Shown piece after piece: positions 1-8,993 of a DNA stretch of 62,453 nt. Where the stretch lies: assembly GCA_003762715.1 (NCBI GenBank), contig RIBJ01000043.1:1-62453 (forward strand). Direction: 5' to 3'. Position 1 is the first letter of the stretch. Every line of letters begins with the position of its first letter. The DNA comes from Muribaculaceae bacterium Isolate-104 (HZI). Lineage in GTDB: Bacteria > Bacteroidota > Bacteroidia > Bacteroidales > Muribaculaceae. The translations under genes and the position numbers were made by a program. Under the pieces are notes generated by a model. That model was given only the letters and a program-made list of their open reading frames with translations. It searched no databases and was not told the origin of the DNA.

Positions 1-148
1 CTGCCGAATCCATGAACTCTAAAATTAAAGCATTCCGAGCTAAATTGCACGGCGTGAACGACACTAAATTTTTCATTTTCAGACTATGTAATCTTTATGC
101 CTAAACACAGGTTTTTTACCATGCGCCACAGTAGTCAACAATTCTTCC
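1..148. other. intergenic start of window
   Basis: No convincing gene or RNA is seen. A 123-aa frame that begins at 97 overlaps the better small gene at 149 in another frame and reads as low-complexity Arg/Ser/His sequence, so it was not kept. Confidence 0.4.
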
Positions 149-394
149 GTGAAAAATCTGAGAATGTACCACAAGCCGCTGCTCATGGAGCTTGCTTTGC
201 AGGTAGCGGCGTGGTGGCGCGAGCATCCCACAGAAGAGCTGCCCACACCCGCACGGCTTCAGGCAGAAATCTACCGCCGTTTCAGCGCCGTGGCGCGCGA
301 ACTTGCGACAGGCACAGTCGTAACTCGCGAGAAATGGGTCGCATACATGGCCCCATTTGCCGCGAAGCGGGTTCGCGGCAGAAAAGCCGCTTAG
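149..394 (+). CDS. small basic hypothetical protein
   Basis: An 81-aa frame starting with GTG; an ATG at 164 (MYHKPLLMELAL) would give 76 aa and is an equally good start. The composition looks protein-like: an amphipathic helix (LALQVAAWWREHPTEE), then a second helical part and an Arg/Lys-rich tail (KRVRGRKAA). I do not recognise a family. It lies tail to tail with the minus-strand hydrolase, 7 bp away. The clean spacing and codon pattern favour a real gene, but nothing indicates its function. Confidence 0.4.
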   Translation: MKNLRMYHKPLLMELALQVAAWWREHPTEELPTPARLQAEIYRRFSAVARELATGTVVTREKWVAYMAPFAAKRVRGRKAA

Positions 395-401
395 CCGGCA
401 C

Positions 402-1472
402 TCATTTCAGGTACTCTCTGAAAAAGCCGGCTATCTCTTCAAACGGTATTATATCAAGCCGGTCATAAAGGTCACAGTGCGAAGCTCCTTTCACTGTAAG
501 CATACGCTTGTTGTCGCCCGTCAGTTTTTCGAAAGTATCTTTGCCGAAGTAATATGAATGCGCTTTGTCACCATGAACTATCAGAACGGCACTTTCAAGC
601 TCGTCGGCATAATCGAAAAACTTGAAATTAAGAAACGGCAGCGATGACGTTTCGTTCCAGCCGTCTGTGGAATTGCCGCTACGCGCATGAAACCCGCGCG
701 GGGTCTTGTAATAGTCATAATAATCGCGCACAAACTGAGGAGCATCTGCCGGCAGCGGGTCAATCACACCTCCCGCACGGCGATAAATGCCGTCACGATA
801 GTCTTGGGTGCGACGGGCTGCAAGAGCCGCACGCTTTTCATTGCGCTGACGGGCGGAGTCTTCACTGTCAAAATAGCCGTTGGCAGTCACTCGGGTCATG
901 TCGTACATGGTAGAAGCCACCGATGCCTTGATGCGGGGATCGCCGATTGCCGCCTGAATCGCTATGCCGCCCCAACCGCATATTCCGAGGACACCAATCC
1001 GCGACGCATCCACACCGGGCTGTGTCATCAGAAAATCCACCGCAGCCGAAAAGTCCTCTACATTTATATCGGGAGATGCCACCCGGCGGGGCTCACCGCC
1101 GCTCTCGCCGGCAAACGACGGGTCAAATGCTATTGTCACAAAGCCTCTTGAAGCGAGTTCCTGCGCGTACAGCCCGGAGCTCTGCTCCTTGACTGCCCCG
1201 AACGGGCCGCACACAGCTATTGCAGACATTTTTTTCGAAGCATTCCGGGGTTTGTACATGTCTGCCACAAGAGTAATGCCGTAGCGGTTTACAAACGCCA
1301 CCTTACTGTGACTCACACTTTTGTTTTCGGGAAAAACCTTATCCCACTCGGCTGTAAGCTCCGGCGCATCCACGGGAGCCAGCGATACATTTCTGTTAAT
1401 GTCTGTCATATCCTTGGAAATCAAAGGCATTATGCTACACAACATAGCGGTAGCGATTACTATGGTTTTCAT
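402..1472 (-). CDS. secreted alpha/beta hydrolase, dienelactone-hydrolase-like
   Basis: A 356-aa protein with an N-terminal signal peptide (MKTIVIATAMLCSIMPLIS), so probably periplasmic. I chose the ATG at 1472; a GTG seven codons upstream would spoil the signal sequence. The nucleophile elbow reads GICGWGG, placing Cys where most alpha/beta hydrolases have Ser, as in dienelactone hydrolases. An Asp near the C-terminus (IVHGDKAHSYYFG) and a final GASHCDLYD histidine can complete the triad. It resembles the COG1073-type hydrolases common in Bacteroidales. The substrate is unknown. It is transcribed away from nifJ and appears monocistronic. Confidence 0.82.
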   Translation of the reverse strand: MKTIVIATAMLCSIMPLISKDMTDINRNVSLAPVDAPELTAEWDKVFPENKSVSHSKVAFVNRYGITLVADMYKPRNASKKMSAIAVCGPFGAVKEQSSGLYAQELASRGFVTIAFDPSFAGESGGEPRRVASPDINVEDFSAAVDFLMTQPGVDASRIGVLGICGWGGIAIQAAIGDPRIKASVASTMYDMTRVTANGYFDSEDSARQRNEKRAALAARRTQDYRDGIYRRAGGVIDPLPADAPQFVRDYYDYYKTPRGFHARSGNSTDGWNETSSLPFLNFKFFDYADELESAVLIVHGDKAHSYYFGKDTFEKLTGDNKRMLTVKGASHCDLYDRLDIIPFEEIAGFFREYLK

Positions 1473-1643
1473 ACTGCAAAATAACAACACCACTCACCCA
1501 CATGACAAACCAATTTTGCGGATATGCTTACCCGGATATCAGTCTCCGCACATAAACCCTGAAAGCATAGGTTAACAGAGATTCCTACACCTTAATAATA
1601 TATAAACACCGCCGCCTTCGTAAAAAAAATGGCACATGTAGAC

Positions 1644-1672
1644 TTCTGTGTTGAGATTAATTCGTATCTTCG
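1644..1672 (+). promoter_or_regulatory. possible nifJ promoter
   Basis: TATCTTCG at 1665-1672 is close to the Bacteroidetes -7 box TAnnTTTG. The -33 position has only TTC, 18 bp upstream. It lies about 40 bp before the nifJ ATG. The match is imperfect. Confidence 0.35.
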
Positions 1673-1713
1673 CGCATAAATACATACCAAAATCTAAATA
1701 GATTACAATTTTT

Positions 1714-4700
1714 ATGAGTAAGGAAAAGAAATTCTTGACCTGTGACGGCAATCAGGCTGCTGCGCATATCTCGTATATGTTCACAGAGGTAGCCGCCATC
1801 TATCCTATCACTCCCTCGTCTACAATGGCTGAATATGTCGACGAATGGGCTGCGGCAGGACGTAAAAACATCTTCGGCGAGACTGTGCTCGTGCAGGAAA
1901 TGCAGAGCGAAGGCGGCGCTGCCGGCGCTGTTCACGGCTCGCTTCAGGCTGGTGCGCTGACCACCACCTACACCGCATCACAGGGCTTGCTCCTGATGAT
2001 TCCCAACATGTACAAAATCGCCGGCGAGCTGCTGCCCTGCGTTTTCCATGTGTCCGCGCGTACAATCGCTTCACACGCACTCAGCATCTTCGGCGACCAC
2101 CAGGACGTGATGGCAACACGCCAGACAGGCTGCGCAATGCTTGCCGAAAGCAGCGTGCAGGAAGTTATGGACCTCTCTGCGGTAGCTCATCTCGCAACCA
2201 TAAAGAGCCGCGTGCCTTTCGTAAACTTCTTTGACGGATTCCGCACATCTCACGAAATCCAGAAAATCGAAATGCTCGAGCAGGAAGACCTCGAACCGCT
2301 GCTCGACCGTCAGGCTGTTGCAGAATTCCGCGAAAGAGCGCTCAACCCCGACGCTCCTGTAGCCCGCGGCATGGCTGAAAACGGCGACGTTTTCTTCCAG
2401 CACCGCGAAGCCTGCAACAACTACTACAATGCAGTGCCCGAAATCGTAGAATACTACATGGGCAAAATCTCTGAAATCACCGGCAGAGAATATCACCTCT
2501 TCGACTACTACGGCGACCCCCAGGCAGAACGCGTTGTTATCGCCATGGGTTCAGGATGCCAGGCAGCTCAGGAAGCCGTTGACTACCTCCGCTCAAAAGG
2601 CGAAAAAGTAGGTCTCATTTCCGTACACCTCTACCGCCCGTTCTCAGCCAAGCACCTTCTTGCAGCCGTGCCCGCCACCGCCAAGACAATCGCCGTGCTT
2701 GACCGCACCAAAGAACCCGGCGCTCCCGGCGACCCCCTCTACCTCGACGTATGCGAGGCTTACAAGGGCGTAGCAAACGCACCCGAAATAGTGGCAGGTC
2801 GTTTCGGTCTTGCTTCAAAAGACACAACTCCCGCCGAAATCATCTCGGTGTTTGAAAACCTCAGCCTCCCCGCGCCCAAGGACCACTTCACCATCGGCAT
2901 CGTGGACGACGTGACATTCACATCACTTCCCCCGGTTGCTCCCATCGTGCTCAACGACAAGATGTTCGAAGCAAAATTCTACGGTCTCGGCGCAGACGGC
3001 ACTGTCGGTGCTAACAAAAACTCCGTAAAAATCATCGGCGACAACACCAACAAATACTGCCAGGCTTACTTTGCCTACGACTCGAAGAAAAGCGGCGGCT
3101 TCACCTGCTCTCACCTCCGTTTTGGCGACGACCCCATCCGTTCCACATATCTGGTGACCACACCCTGCTTCGTGGCATGTCACGTTCAGGCGTACCTGCA
3201 CCTGTACGATGTGACACGCGGTCTCCGCGACGGCGGCACATTCCTGCTGAACACAATCTGGAAAGGCGAGGAACTCGCAAAGAACCTCCCCAACAAGGTC
3301 AAAAAATACTTCGCCGACCACAACATCACCGTATACTACATTGACGCAACAAAAATCGCTCAGGAAATCGGACTCGGCAACCGCACCAACACAATTCTCC
3401 AGAGCGCATTCTTCCGCATCACTGAAGTAATACCCGTAGACCTCGCTGTAGAACAGATGAAAAAATTCATCGTCAAGAGCTACAGCAAGAAAGGTCAGGA
3501 CGTGGTTGACAAAAACTACGCAGCTGTTGACAGAGGCGGCGAATACGCCAAACTCGATGTGGACCCCGCATGGAGCAACCTCACCGTAGAAGAAGAGGCA
3601 GGCAAAGACGAAAACCCTTTCATCAAAAACCTCGTGCGCCCCATCAACGCACAGGATGGCGACAGCCTCAAGGTGAGCGACTTCGCTGCGATTGCCGACG
3701 GCACATGGCAGCAGAGCACAGCCCGCTCGGAAAAACGCGGCGTTGCTACATTCGTGCCTGAATGGGTTGAAGAAAACTGTATCCAGTGCAACAAGTGCGC
3801 ATACGTTTGTCCTCACGCCGCAATCCGTCCTTTCGTCCTCGACAAGGCAGAACTTGCAGCATCACCCTTCGGAGAAAACGGCACTATCCCCGCTATCGGC
3901 AAGACGTTCGCCGACATGCGCTTCATTCAGGCTGTCGACGTGCTCGACTGTCTCGGTTGCGGCAACTGCGCCGATGTATGTCCGGGCAAGAAAGGCGAGA
4001 AAGCTCTCGTTATGAAACCCCTCGAAACACAGCTCGAAGTTCAGAAAGACTGGGACTACTGCGTTGAAAACGTCAAGAGCAAACAGAACCTCGTGGATGT
4101 CAAGGCAAATGTCAAGAACAGCCAGTTCGCTACTCCCCTCTTTGAATTCTCAGGCGCTTGCTCCGGCTGCGGTGAAACTCCCTATGTGAAACTCATCTCA
4201 CAGCTCTACGGCGACCATGAAATGGTGGCAAACGCAACCGGCTGCTCATCCATCTACTCCGGCTCAGTGCCCTCTACCCCCTACACCGTAAACGAAAAAG
4301 GTCACGGTCCTGCCTGGGGCAACTCACTCTTCGAGGACTTCGCCGAATTCGGACTCGGTATGTTCATCGCAAACGAACAGCTCCGCCGCCGTCTCACCGA
4401 CTACATGCAGAAAGCTACCGAATGCGCCGACTGCTCCGACGAAATCAAAGCGCTGGCTAAAGAATGGCTTGAATGCGAGGACGACGCTGTTAAAACACGC
4501 GAAATCACCGACAAGCTCCTGCCCCTCGCTGAACAGTGCGGATGCGAAATCTGCAAAAACATACTCGACCTCAAGCACTACCTCGTAAAACGCTCACACT
4601 GGATTATTGCCGGTGACGGCGCAAGCTACGACATAGGCTTCGGCGGTCTTGACCATGTACTCGCATGCGGCAAGAACATCAACGTGATTGTCGTAGACAC

Positions 4701-5280
4701 CGAAGTGTACTCCAACACCGGCGGTCAGGCATCCAAAGCAACACCGATAGGTGCTATCGCTAAATTCGCGGCAAGCGGCAAACGCATCCGCAAAAAAGAC
4801 CTCGGTCTGATTGCATCTACTTACGGCTACGTTTACGTTGCACAGATCGCAATGGGCGCCGACCAGGCTCAGACCCTCAAGGCTATCCGCGAAGCAGAAG
4901 CCTACAACGGACCTTCGCTCATCATTGCATATGCACCCTGTATCAACCACGGCATCAAAGCCGGCATGGGTCGCTCACAGCAGGAAGAGGCCAACGCTGT
5001 TGAATGCGGCTACTGGTCTCTGTGGCGCTACAACCCCGATGCCGAGCTCGAAGGCAAGAACCCCTTCACCCTTGACAGCAAAGCCCCCAACTGGGACAAG
5101 TTTGAAGACTTCCTCAAAGGCGAAGTACGTTACGCATCCCTGCTCAAGCAGTATCCCGCTGAAGCCGCAGAACTCTTCGCTGCAGCCAAAGCAAACGCAC
5201 AGTGGCGCTACAACAACTACCGCCGCCTTGCACAGCAGCAGTGGGGTGTGGATCCCGAAGCAGGCAACCTGCCCGAATAA
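1714..5280 (+). CDS. nifJ: pyruvate:ferredoxin (flavodoxin) oxidoreductase
   Basis: A single-chain 1188-aa enzyme that oxidatively decarboxylates pyruvate to acetyl-CoA and CO2 and reduces ferredoxin, central to anaerobic metabolism. Domains in order: pyruvate-binding domain I (YPITPSSTMAEYVDEWA), domain II, CoA/gamma domain, two ferredoxin-type 4Fe-4S sites (CIQCNKCAYVCPH and CLGCGNCADVCPG), then the TPP domain with SGACSGCGETPY and GDGASYDIGFGGLDH followed by NTGGQASKATP. These are the expected Cys ligands and Mg-TPP motif, and the length is standard. It stands alone between a weak promoter and a strong terminator. GC-rich codon use fits the core genome. Confidence 0.98.
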   Translation: MSKEKKFLTCDGNQAAAHISYMFTEVAAIYPITPSSTMAEYVDEWAAAGRKNIFGETVLVQEMQSEGGAAGAVHGSLQAGALTTTYTASQGLLLMIPNMYKIAGELLPCVFHVSARTIASHALSIFGDHQDVMATRQTGCAMLAESSVQEVMDLSAVAHLATIKSRVPFVNFFDGFRTSHEIQKIEMLEQEDLEPLLDRQAVAEFRERALNPDAPVARGMAENGDVFFQHREACNNYYNAVPEIVEYYMGKISEITGREYHLFDYYGDPQAERVVIAMGSGCQAAQEAVDYLRSKGEKVGLISVHLYRPFSAKHLLAAVPATAKTIAVLDRTKEPGAPGDPLYLDVCEAYKGVANAPEIVAGRFGLASKDTTPAEIISVFENLSLPAPKDHFTIGIVDDVTFTSLPPVAPIVLNDKMFEAKFYGLGADGTVGANKNSVKIIGDNTNKYCQAYFAYDSKKSGGFTCSHLRFGDDPIRSTYLVTTPCFVACHVQAYLHLYDVTRGLRDGGTFLLNTIWKGEELAKNLPNKVKKYFADHNITVYYIDATKIAQEIGLGNRTNTILQSAFFRITEVIPVDLAVEQMKKFIVKSYSKKGQDVVDKNYAAVDRGGEYAKLDVDPAWSNLTVEEEAGKDENPFIKNLVRPINAQDGDSLKVSDFAAIADGTWQQSTARSEKRGVATFVPEWVEENCIQCNKCAYVCPHAAIRPFVLDKAELAASPFGENGTIPAIGKTFADMRFIQAVDVLDCLGCGNCADVCPGKKGEKALVMKPLETQLEVQKDWDYCVENVKSKQNLVDVKANVKNSQFATPLFEFSGACSGCGETPYVKLISQLYGDHEMVANATGCSSIYSGSVPSTPYTVNEKGHGPAWGNSLFEDFAEFGLGMFIANEQLRRRLTDYMQKATECADCSDEIKALAKEWLECEDDAVKTREITDKLLPLAEQCGCEICKNILDLKHYLVKRSHWIIAGDGASYDIGFGGLDHVLACGKNINVIVVDTEVYSNTGGQASKATPIGAIAKFAASGKRIRKKDLGLIASTYGYVYVAQIAMGADQAQTLKAIREAEAYNGPSLIIAYAPCINHGIKAGMGRSQQEEANAVECGYWSLWRYNPDAELEGKNPFTLDSKAPNWDKFEDFLKGEVRYASLLKQYPAEAAELFAAAKANAQWRYNNYRRLAQQQWGVDPEAGNLPE

Positions 5281-5311
5281 CTTCAGGACAACTCACAGTC
5301 TCAGATAACGC

Positions 5312-5345
5312 AGGAGGCAATCACCCGCAAGGGAGATTGCCTCCT
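5312..5345 (+). terminator. nifJ terminator
   Basis: Perfect 11-bp inverted repeat AGGAGGCAATC/GATTGCCTCCT with a 12-nt loop, 31 nt after the nifJ stop, followed by GTCTTGTCT. The T-run is weak but the stem is strong. Confidence 0.75.
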
Positions 5346-5374
5346 GTCTTGTCTGTCTACCCATTTGAAACCGC

Positions 5375-5404
5375 TTGTCCATAGCCGATTTTTATGTACC
5401 TTTG
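5375..5404 (+). promoter_or_regulatory. Bacteroidetes-type promoter of nuclease-mnmE operon
   Basis: TTG at 5375-5377, 19-bp spacer, TACCTTTG at 5397-5404: a full match to TTG-N19-TAnnTTTG. It lies about 20 bp before the ATG at 5426 and probably also serves mnmE. Confidence 0.75.
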
Positions 5405-5425
5405 TCCACACAATCAATCATCATA

Positions 5426-6298
5426 ATGGCAAGAAGAAGACGAAAATCACCACTGCGCAAATTCCGCCGACGCCTGTCAGGCGTCTTGACAATAATAGCA
5501 GTCGCCGCTCTCGCGTTGCAATTCATAAGCCGCGCACGCGAGGTAAACGCTGACAACGACACCACCTTCCGGCAAAGCAACGCCTCACCCGCCGACACCG
5601 TCATAGCTCAGGCACTGATGATGGTGAGGACAAACCCCGCCCTCGCCGAAAACCACTTAGACTACAATGCATTTACCGTGAGCTTCAACCCCGAGCTGCA
5701 TGTGCCAAACTGGGTCGCCTGGGAACTCACAGCCGATGAAACATACGGCACAACACCTCGCTACAACAAATTTTCGGCAGACCCCGCTGTTGACGGCAGC
5801 GCCGAAACATGGGACTACAGCTACTCCGGCTACGACCGCGGACACATGGCTCCCGCAGGCGACATGAAATGGTCCGACGAAGCCATGAAATCGACATTCT
5901 ACCTTACAAACATCTGCCCGCAGGCCAAATCCCTTAACACCGGAGCCTGGAAACGGCTCGAAGAAAAATGCCGCCAATGGGCTCGCGCAGACAGCTCCCT
6001 GATTATAATCTGCGGGCCCGTACTCACCGACACCATTAAAGAATATCTCGGAGACACCCGCGTGGCAGTACCGAAACGCTTCTTTAAAGTCATTCTGTCG
6101 CCAAACGCCGTGCCAATGCGAGGCATAGCATTTGTAATGCCCAACGGAACCGTAACAGGAGGCATACAGAAAGCAGCTACAAGCATCGCCGAAGTAGAAA
6201 AAATAACCGGACACGACTTCTTCTCGGCACTCCCCGACAGCATAGAAGCCGAAGTAGAATCACAAAACGACTTCCACCTCTGGAGCACAATAAAATAA
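5426..6298 (+). CDS. membrane-anchored DNA/RNA non-specific endonuclease
   Basis: A 290-aa NUC1/NucA-family (beta-beta-alpha metal) nuclease. I chose the ATG at 5426, because the longer frame from 5375 would start inside the promoter. The N-terminus is a very basic stretch (MARRRRKSPLRKFRRR) followed by one hydrophobic segment, so the enzyme is exported or anchored. The catalytic core contains YDRGHMAPAGD, the DRGH motif with the general-base His, and the downstream metal-binding Asn in TNICPQ. Four bp separate it from mnmE, so they form an operon. Its role is probably nucleic-acid scavenging. Confidence 0.92.
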   Translation: MARRRRKSPLRKFRRRLSGVLTIIAVAALALQFISRAREVNADNDTTFRQSNASPADTVIAQALMMVRTNPALAENHLDYNAFTVSFNPELHVPNWVAWELTADETYGTTPRYNKFSADPAVDGSAETWDYSYSGYDRGHMAPAGDMKWSDEAMKSTFYLTNICPQAKSLNTGAWKRLEEKCRQWARADSSLIIICGPVLTDTIKEYLGDTRVAVPKRFFKVILSPNAVPMRGIAFVMPNGTVTGGIQKAATSIAEVEKITGHDFFSALPDSIEAEVESQNDFHLWSTIK

Positions 6299-6302
6299 CT
6301 CT

Positions 6303-7715
6303 ATGGACAACATATCTGCGACATGCATTGAAAACAACCCGATATGCGCCATATCCACCCCGCCGGGCGTGGGAGGAATAGCAGTAGCCCGTATAAGCGG
6401 AAAAGGAGCGATTGAAATTGTTGACAAAATATGGAAAGGAACCAGCCTGGTCAACGCCCGCACCCACACCGCCCACTACGGAGAAATAACCGACAGCAAC
6501 GGAGAAACACTTGATGCCGGAGTAGCAACCGTATTCAAAGCCCCACGGTCATTCACCGGAGAAGACACCGTAGAAATAAGCATACACGGCTCACGCTACA
6601 TCCAGTCACGACTGATAAACCTCCTTGTAGAATCCGGATGCAGAGCAGCCGGAGCCGGAGAATTTACCCGCAGAGCATTTGTCAACGGACGCCTTGACCT
6701 TGCATCCGCAGAAGCCGTAGCCGATATGATTGCAAGCGAATCAAAAGCCGCACACGCAATTGCCGTAAGACAAATGAAAGGCGACTACTCCCAACGCCTT
6801 GACACCCTTAGAAACCGTCTTACTGAGCTCGCCGCACTGCTCGAACTTGAACTGGACTTCTCCGAAGAAGACGTTGAGTTTGCATCACGCACAGCCCTGC
6901 GCGATACCGCCATTGAAATACAAGCCACCCTGCGCTCACTCGCCTCCTCATTCAAAACCGGCGCCGCGATAAAAAACGGAGTCCCCGTGGCGATTGTCGG
7001 CGCACCCAACGCAGGCAAATCAACCCTCCTCAACACACTGCTTGCCGAAGAACGCGCACTTGTAAGCCCCATAAAAGGCACAACACGCGACACAATAGAA
7101 GAAACTATCGACATAGACGGAATCCAATTCAGACTCATTGACACAGCCGGACTCAGAACCACATCCGACACCATAGAACAACTCGGCATCAACCGAACTC
7201 TTGACAAAATAAGCAATGCCAGTATTGTGATATGGCTCATAGACCCGACACAGAACGAAGAAACACAACTCAGCGAAATAACCGCAAAAATAGACCCGTC
7301 AAGCACACTGCTGAAAGTCATTAACAAAAGCGACATACTCCAGACCCCGCCACACACGGAAAAAGACACAATACACATCTCCGCAAAAAACGGCGACGGC
7401 ATAGAAACCCTCCGGCACACACTCGTAGACGCAGTGATAAAAGGCTTACCGGGAGAAACCGACATGATAGTGACCAATGCCCGCCACTACGAATCGATAA
7501 TCGCGGCAGAGAAAGCCATCAGCGCAGTAATTGAAAATCTCAACGCCGGCACACCCGAAGCCAATGCCTCCGGCTACAGCGGCATCATGATAAGCGGAGA
7601 CATAATTGCACAGGACCTCCGTGAAGCCATCCACCACCTCGGAGCCATCACCGGCGCCATCACCACTACAGACATACTCTCAACCGTCTTCTCCCGCTTC
7701 TGCATCGGCAAGTAG
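6303..7715 (+). CDS. mnmE: tRNA-U34 modification GTPase MnmE (TrmE)
   Basis: A 470-aa GTPase that, with MnmG, makes the 5-carboxymethylaminomethyl modification of wobble uridine in tRNAs. The N-terminal folate-binding domain (ICAISTPPGVGGIAVARISG) and helical domain surround the inserted G domain: G1 GAPNAGKST, G3 DTAGL, G4 NKSD. The C-terminus ends FCIGK, including the essential CIGK Cys. Length is normal. The last 15 nt before the third base of the stop codon are the core attachment site of element E1, so insertion leaves the protein unchanged. Confidence 0.98.
   Translation: MDNISATCIENNPICAISTPPGVGGIAVARISGKGAIEIVDKIWKGTSLVNARTHTAHYGEITDSNGETLDAGVATVFKAPRSFTGEDTVEISIHGSRYIQSRLINLLVESGCRAAGAGEFTRRAFVNGRLDLASAEAVADMIASESKAAHAIAVRQMKGDYSQRLDTLRNRLTELAALLELELDFSEEDVEFASRTALRDTAIEIQATLRSLASSFKTGAAIKNGVPVAIVGAPNAGKSTLLNTLLAEERALVSPIKGTTRDTIEETIDIDGIQFRLIDTAGLRTTSDTIEQLGINRTLDKISNASIVIWLIDPTQNEETQLSEITAKIDPSSTLLKVINKSDILQTPPHTEKDTIHISAKNGDGIETLRHTLVDAVIKGLPGETDMIVTNARHYESIIAAEKAISAVIENLNAGTPEANASGYSGIMISGDIIAQDLREAIHHLGAITGAITTTDILSTVFSRFCIGK
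7700..7714 (+). repeat. attL core of E1 (direct repeat copy 1)
   Basis: The 15-nt ctgcatcggcaagta lies inside the codons for CIGK-stop of mnmE. An identical copy occurs at 38657. Target-gene location, exact duplication and the adjacent integrase together identify the core site. Confidence 0.85.
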
Positions 7716-7757
7716 CCTATTGGTGATAACTGGTGCCATTTGGTGTAAAATATTGAA

Positions 7758-7786
7758 AAGTCGCTCGTTATCGGGCGGCTTTTTTC
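7758..7786 (+). terminator. terminator downstream of mnmE/attL
   Basis: Ten-pair stem AAGTCGCTCG/CGGGCGGCTT (two G-U pairs) with a TTAT loop, followed by a T-run, 42 nt after the mnmE stop. It should separate mnmE transcription from the element. Confidence 0.75.
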
Positions 7787-7826
7787 GTACCAATACTGCA
7801 ATATAACCGCTTTTCACCCCTTTTTA

Positions 7827-7844
7827 CCTGTGTTTTTGTACCCG
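7827..7844 (+). repeat. E1 inverted repeat, left copy (integrase arm-like)
   Basis: The 18-nt CCTGTGTTTTTGTACCCG is exactly reverse-complementary to 38533-38550. It lies 112 bp inside the left att core; the right copy lies 106 bp inside the right core. An adjacent inverted repeat CCGATTTG-tag-CAAATCGG occupies 7842-7860. Position and symmetry suggest integrase arm-type sites. Confidence 0.65.
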
Positions 7845-7900
7845 ATTTGTAGCAAATCGGTCAATCCCGTCAATGCGTGCCGCAAGGTCGTGGATGATGT

Positions 7901-7930
7901 TTACGTAGGTTTACGTCAGTTTACGCCCAT
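7901..7930 (+). repeat. three helically phased 10-bp repeats upstream of four-HTH gene
   Basis: TTACGTAGGT, TTACGTCAGT and TTACGCCCAT follow each other with exact 10-bp period, one DNA turn. E2 carries the same arrangement at 38861-38890 with partly different bases but the same ACGTAG/ACGTCA/ACGC core, at the same distance from att. It is a probable protein-binding array. Confidence 0.7.
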
Positions 7931-7981
7931 GAACACTTTTGGCGAAATAAAAGGAGAAATAAACACTAACACAGAATAAAA

Positions 7982-8881
7982 ATGAGTAGCAACATTGAAA
8001 TCAAAAAGAAATGCCATTGGTGTGGAGCTGAGTTCATCGCTCGTAAGACAACAACGGAGTATTGCAGCCACCGATGCTCGGGACTCGCATACAAGGAACG
8101 GAAGCGTCAGGAGAAACTGGATTCATACCAACGAGAATATGAATACCAGCAATCAGGACAGAAAGAGGTTGCCAAACAGGAATTCCTGACACCGACACAA
8201 GCAGCAACCTTATTAGGCGTATGCCATGTCACTATCTACAACTATATTAACCGTGGTGTGATTAAGGTTTGGAAGCTGAAACGCAAAACGCTCATCCGTC
8301 GAGCCGATGTTGATGAGCTGTTCTCTGTCCTTGACATTCAAAGTACACAAATAAAAAATCCATCAGCTCCAATTACAGAGTTCTACACATCGAAGGAGGT
8401 GCAGGAAAAATTCGGGGTGTCAAACTCCGGGATGTATAAGATTGCTGAGCGTGAGGGTTGGCCTAAGACTCAGAGCCGAGGAAAGACGCTTTGGAGCCGC
8501 AGCCATGTTGACCGCTACTTTGCAAATCAGCAACCGAAAGAGAAAATCAACGAGTGGTATACCGTGGCTGATATTCAAGCCGCCTATGGCATGACCTTAT
8601 CAGCAATCTATACTCTCGTGTCAAAGGAGGGTATTCCTAAGAAAAAGCAGGGCAACTATGTGATGTATTCCAAGTATCATTTCGATCTGGCAAAGGGTAT
8701 AGCCGCGCCAAAGGGCCCCGAATATTACACCTATCCCGAGGCGATGGAGAAGTATGGACTGACCCGTGACCAGCTCCACCACTATCTGAAATACCACAAC
8801 ATCACTCGTGTGAAGAAAGGAAAATACACTCTCATACTCTGCTCTGAACTTGATTCTCTCCTCGGTTCTCCGGAGATTTAA
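7982..8881 (+). CDS. zinc-finger protein with four tandem HTH domains (excisionase/regulator-like)
   Basis: A 299-aa DNA-binding protein. Residues 11-35 form a putative zinc site (CHWCG...YCSHRC). Four excisionase/MerR-like HTH units follow: FLTPTQAATLLGVCHVTIY, FYTSKEVQEKFGVSNSGMY, WYTVADIQAAYGMTLSAIY and YYTYPEAMEKYGLTRDQLH, each followed by a basic wing. It precedes the integrase and has a full-length homologue at 38922 in E2. I infer a role in controlling integration and excision, perhaps through the phased repeats just upstream. The start ATG follows an A-rich stretch, and the identical MSSNI N-terminus in E2 supports it. Confidence 0.75.
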   Translation: MSSNIEIKKKCHWCGAEFIARKTTTEYCSHRCSGLAYKERKRQEKLDSYQREYEYQQSGQKEVAKQEFLTPTQAATLLGVCHVTIYNYINRGVIKVWKLKRKTLIRRADVDELFSVLDIQSTQIKNPSAPITEFYTSKEVQEKFGVSNSGMYKIAEREGWPKTQSRGKTLWSRSHVDRYFANQQPKEKINEWYTVADIQAAYGMTLSAIYTLVSKEGIPKKKQGNYVMYSKYHFDLAKGIAAPKGPEYYTYPEAMEKYGLTRDQLHHYLKYHNITRVKKGKYTLILCSELDSLLGSPEI

Positions 8882-8950
8882 TCTCCAGAGAGACCTTGGA
8901 GAAGCCTTGGGACTGCTGGAGAACTCATTGTTCTCTCATGCTTCTCCCGC
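8866..8950 (+). promoter_or_regulatory. GGAGA/TCTCC cluster between four-HTH gene and integrase
   Basis: It contains TCTCCGGAGA (a perfect palindrome), GGAGAT-TTA-ATCTCC, and GGAGAAC...GTTCTCT. A related cluster lies at 11856-11960 with the same CTCATTGTTCTCT tail. It could form alternative hairpins or bind a regulator ahead of the integrase start. Confidence 0.5.
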
Positions 8951-8993
8951 TACTTTTGTATCTGATTTTCAAACCCTCAAACCCCATAAAGCA

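Noticed and set aside
97-468. 123-aa frame overlapping the small gene at 149
   Set aside because: Arg/Ser/His-rich, no sensible start context, and it runs into the 3' end of the hydrolase gene; the 149-394 frame is more protein-like.
2923-3816. 297-aa open frame antisense to nifJ
   Set aside because: It lies fully inside a highly conserved enzyme gene; its Val/Cys/Phe-rich translation is the usual shadow of GC-biased codons on the other strand.
8850-8993. longer N-terminus of the E1 integrase
   Set aside because: This stretch is the GGAGA leader; homology with the E2 integrase starts at the ATG at 8994.
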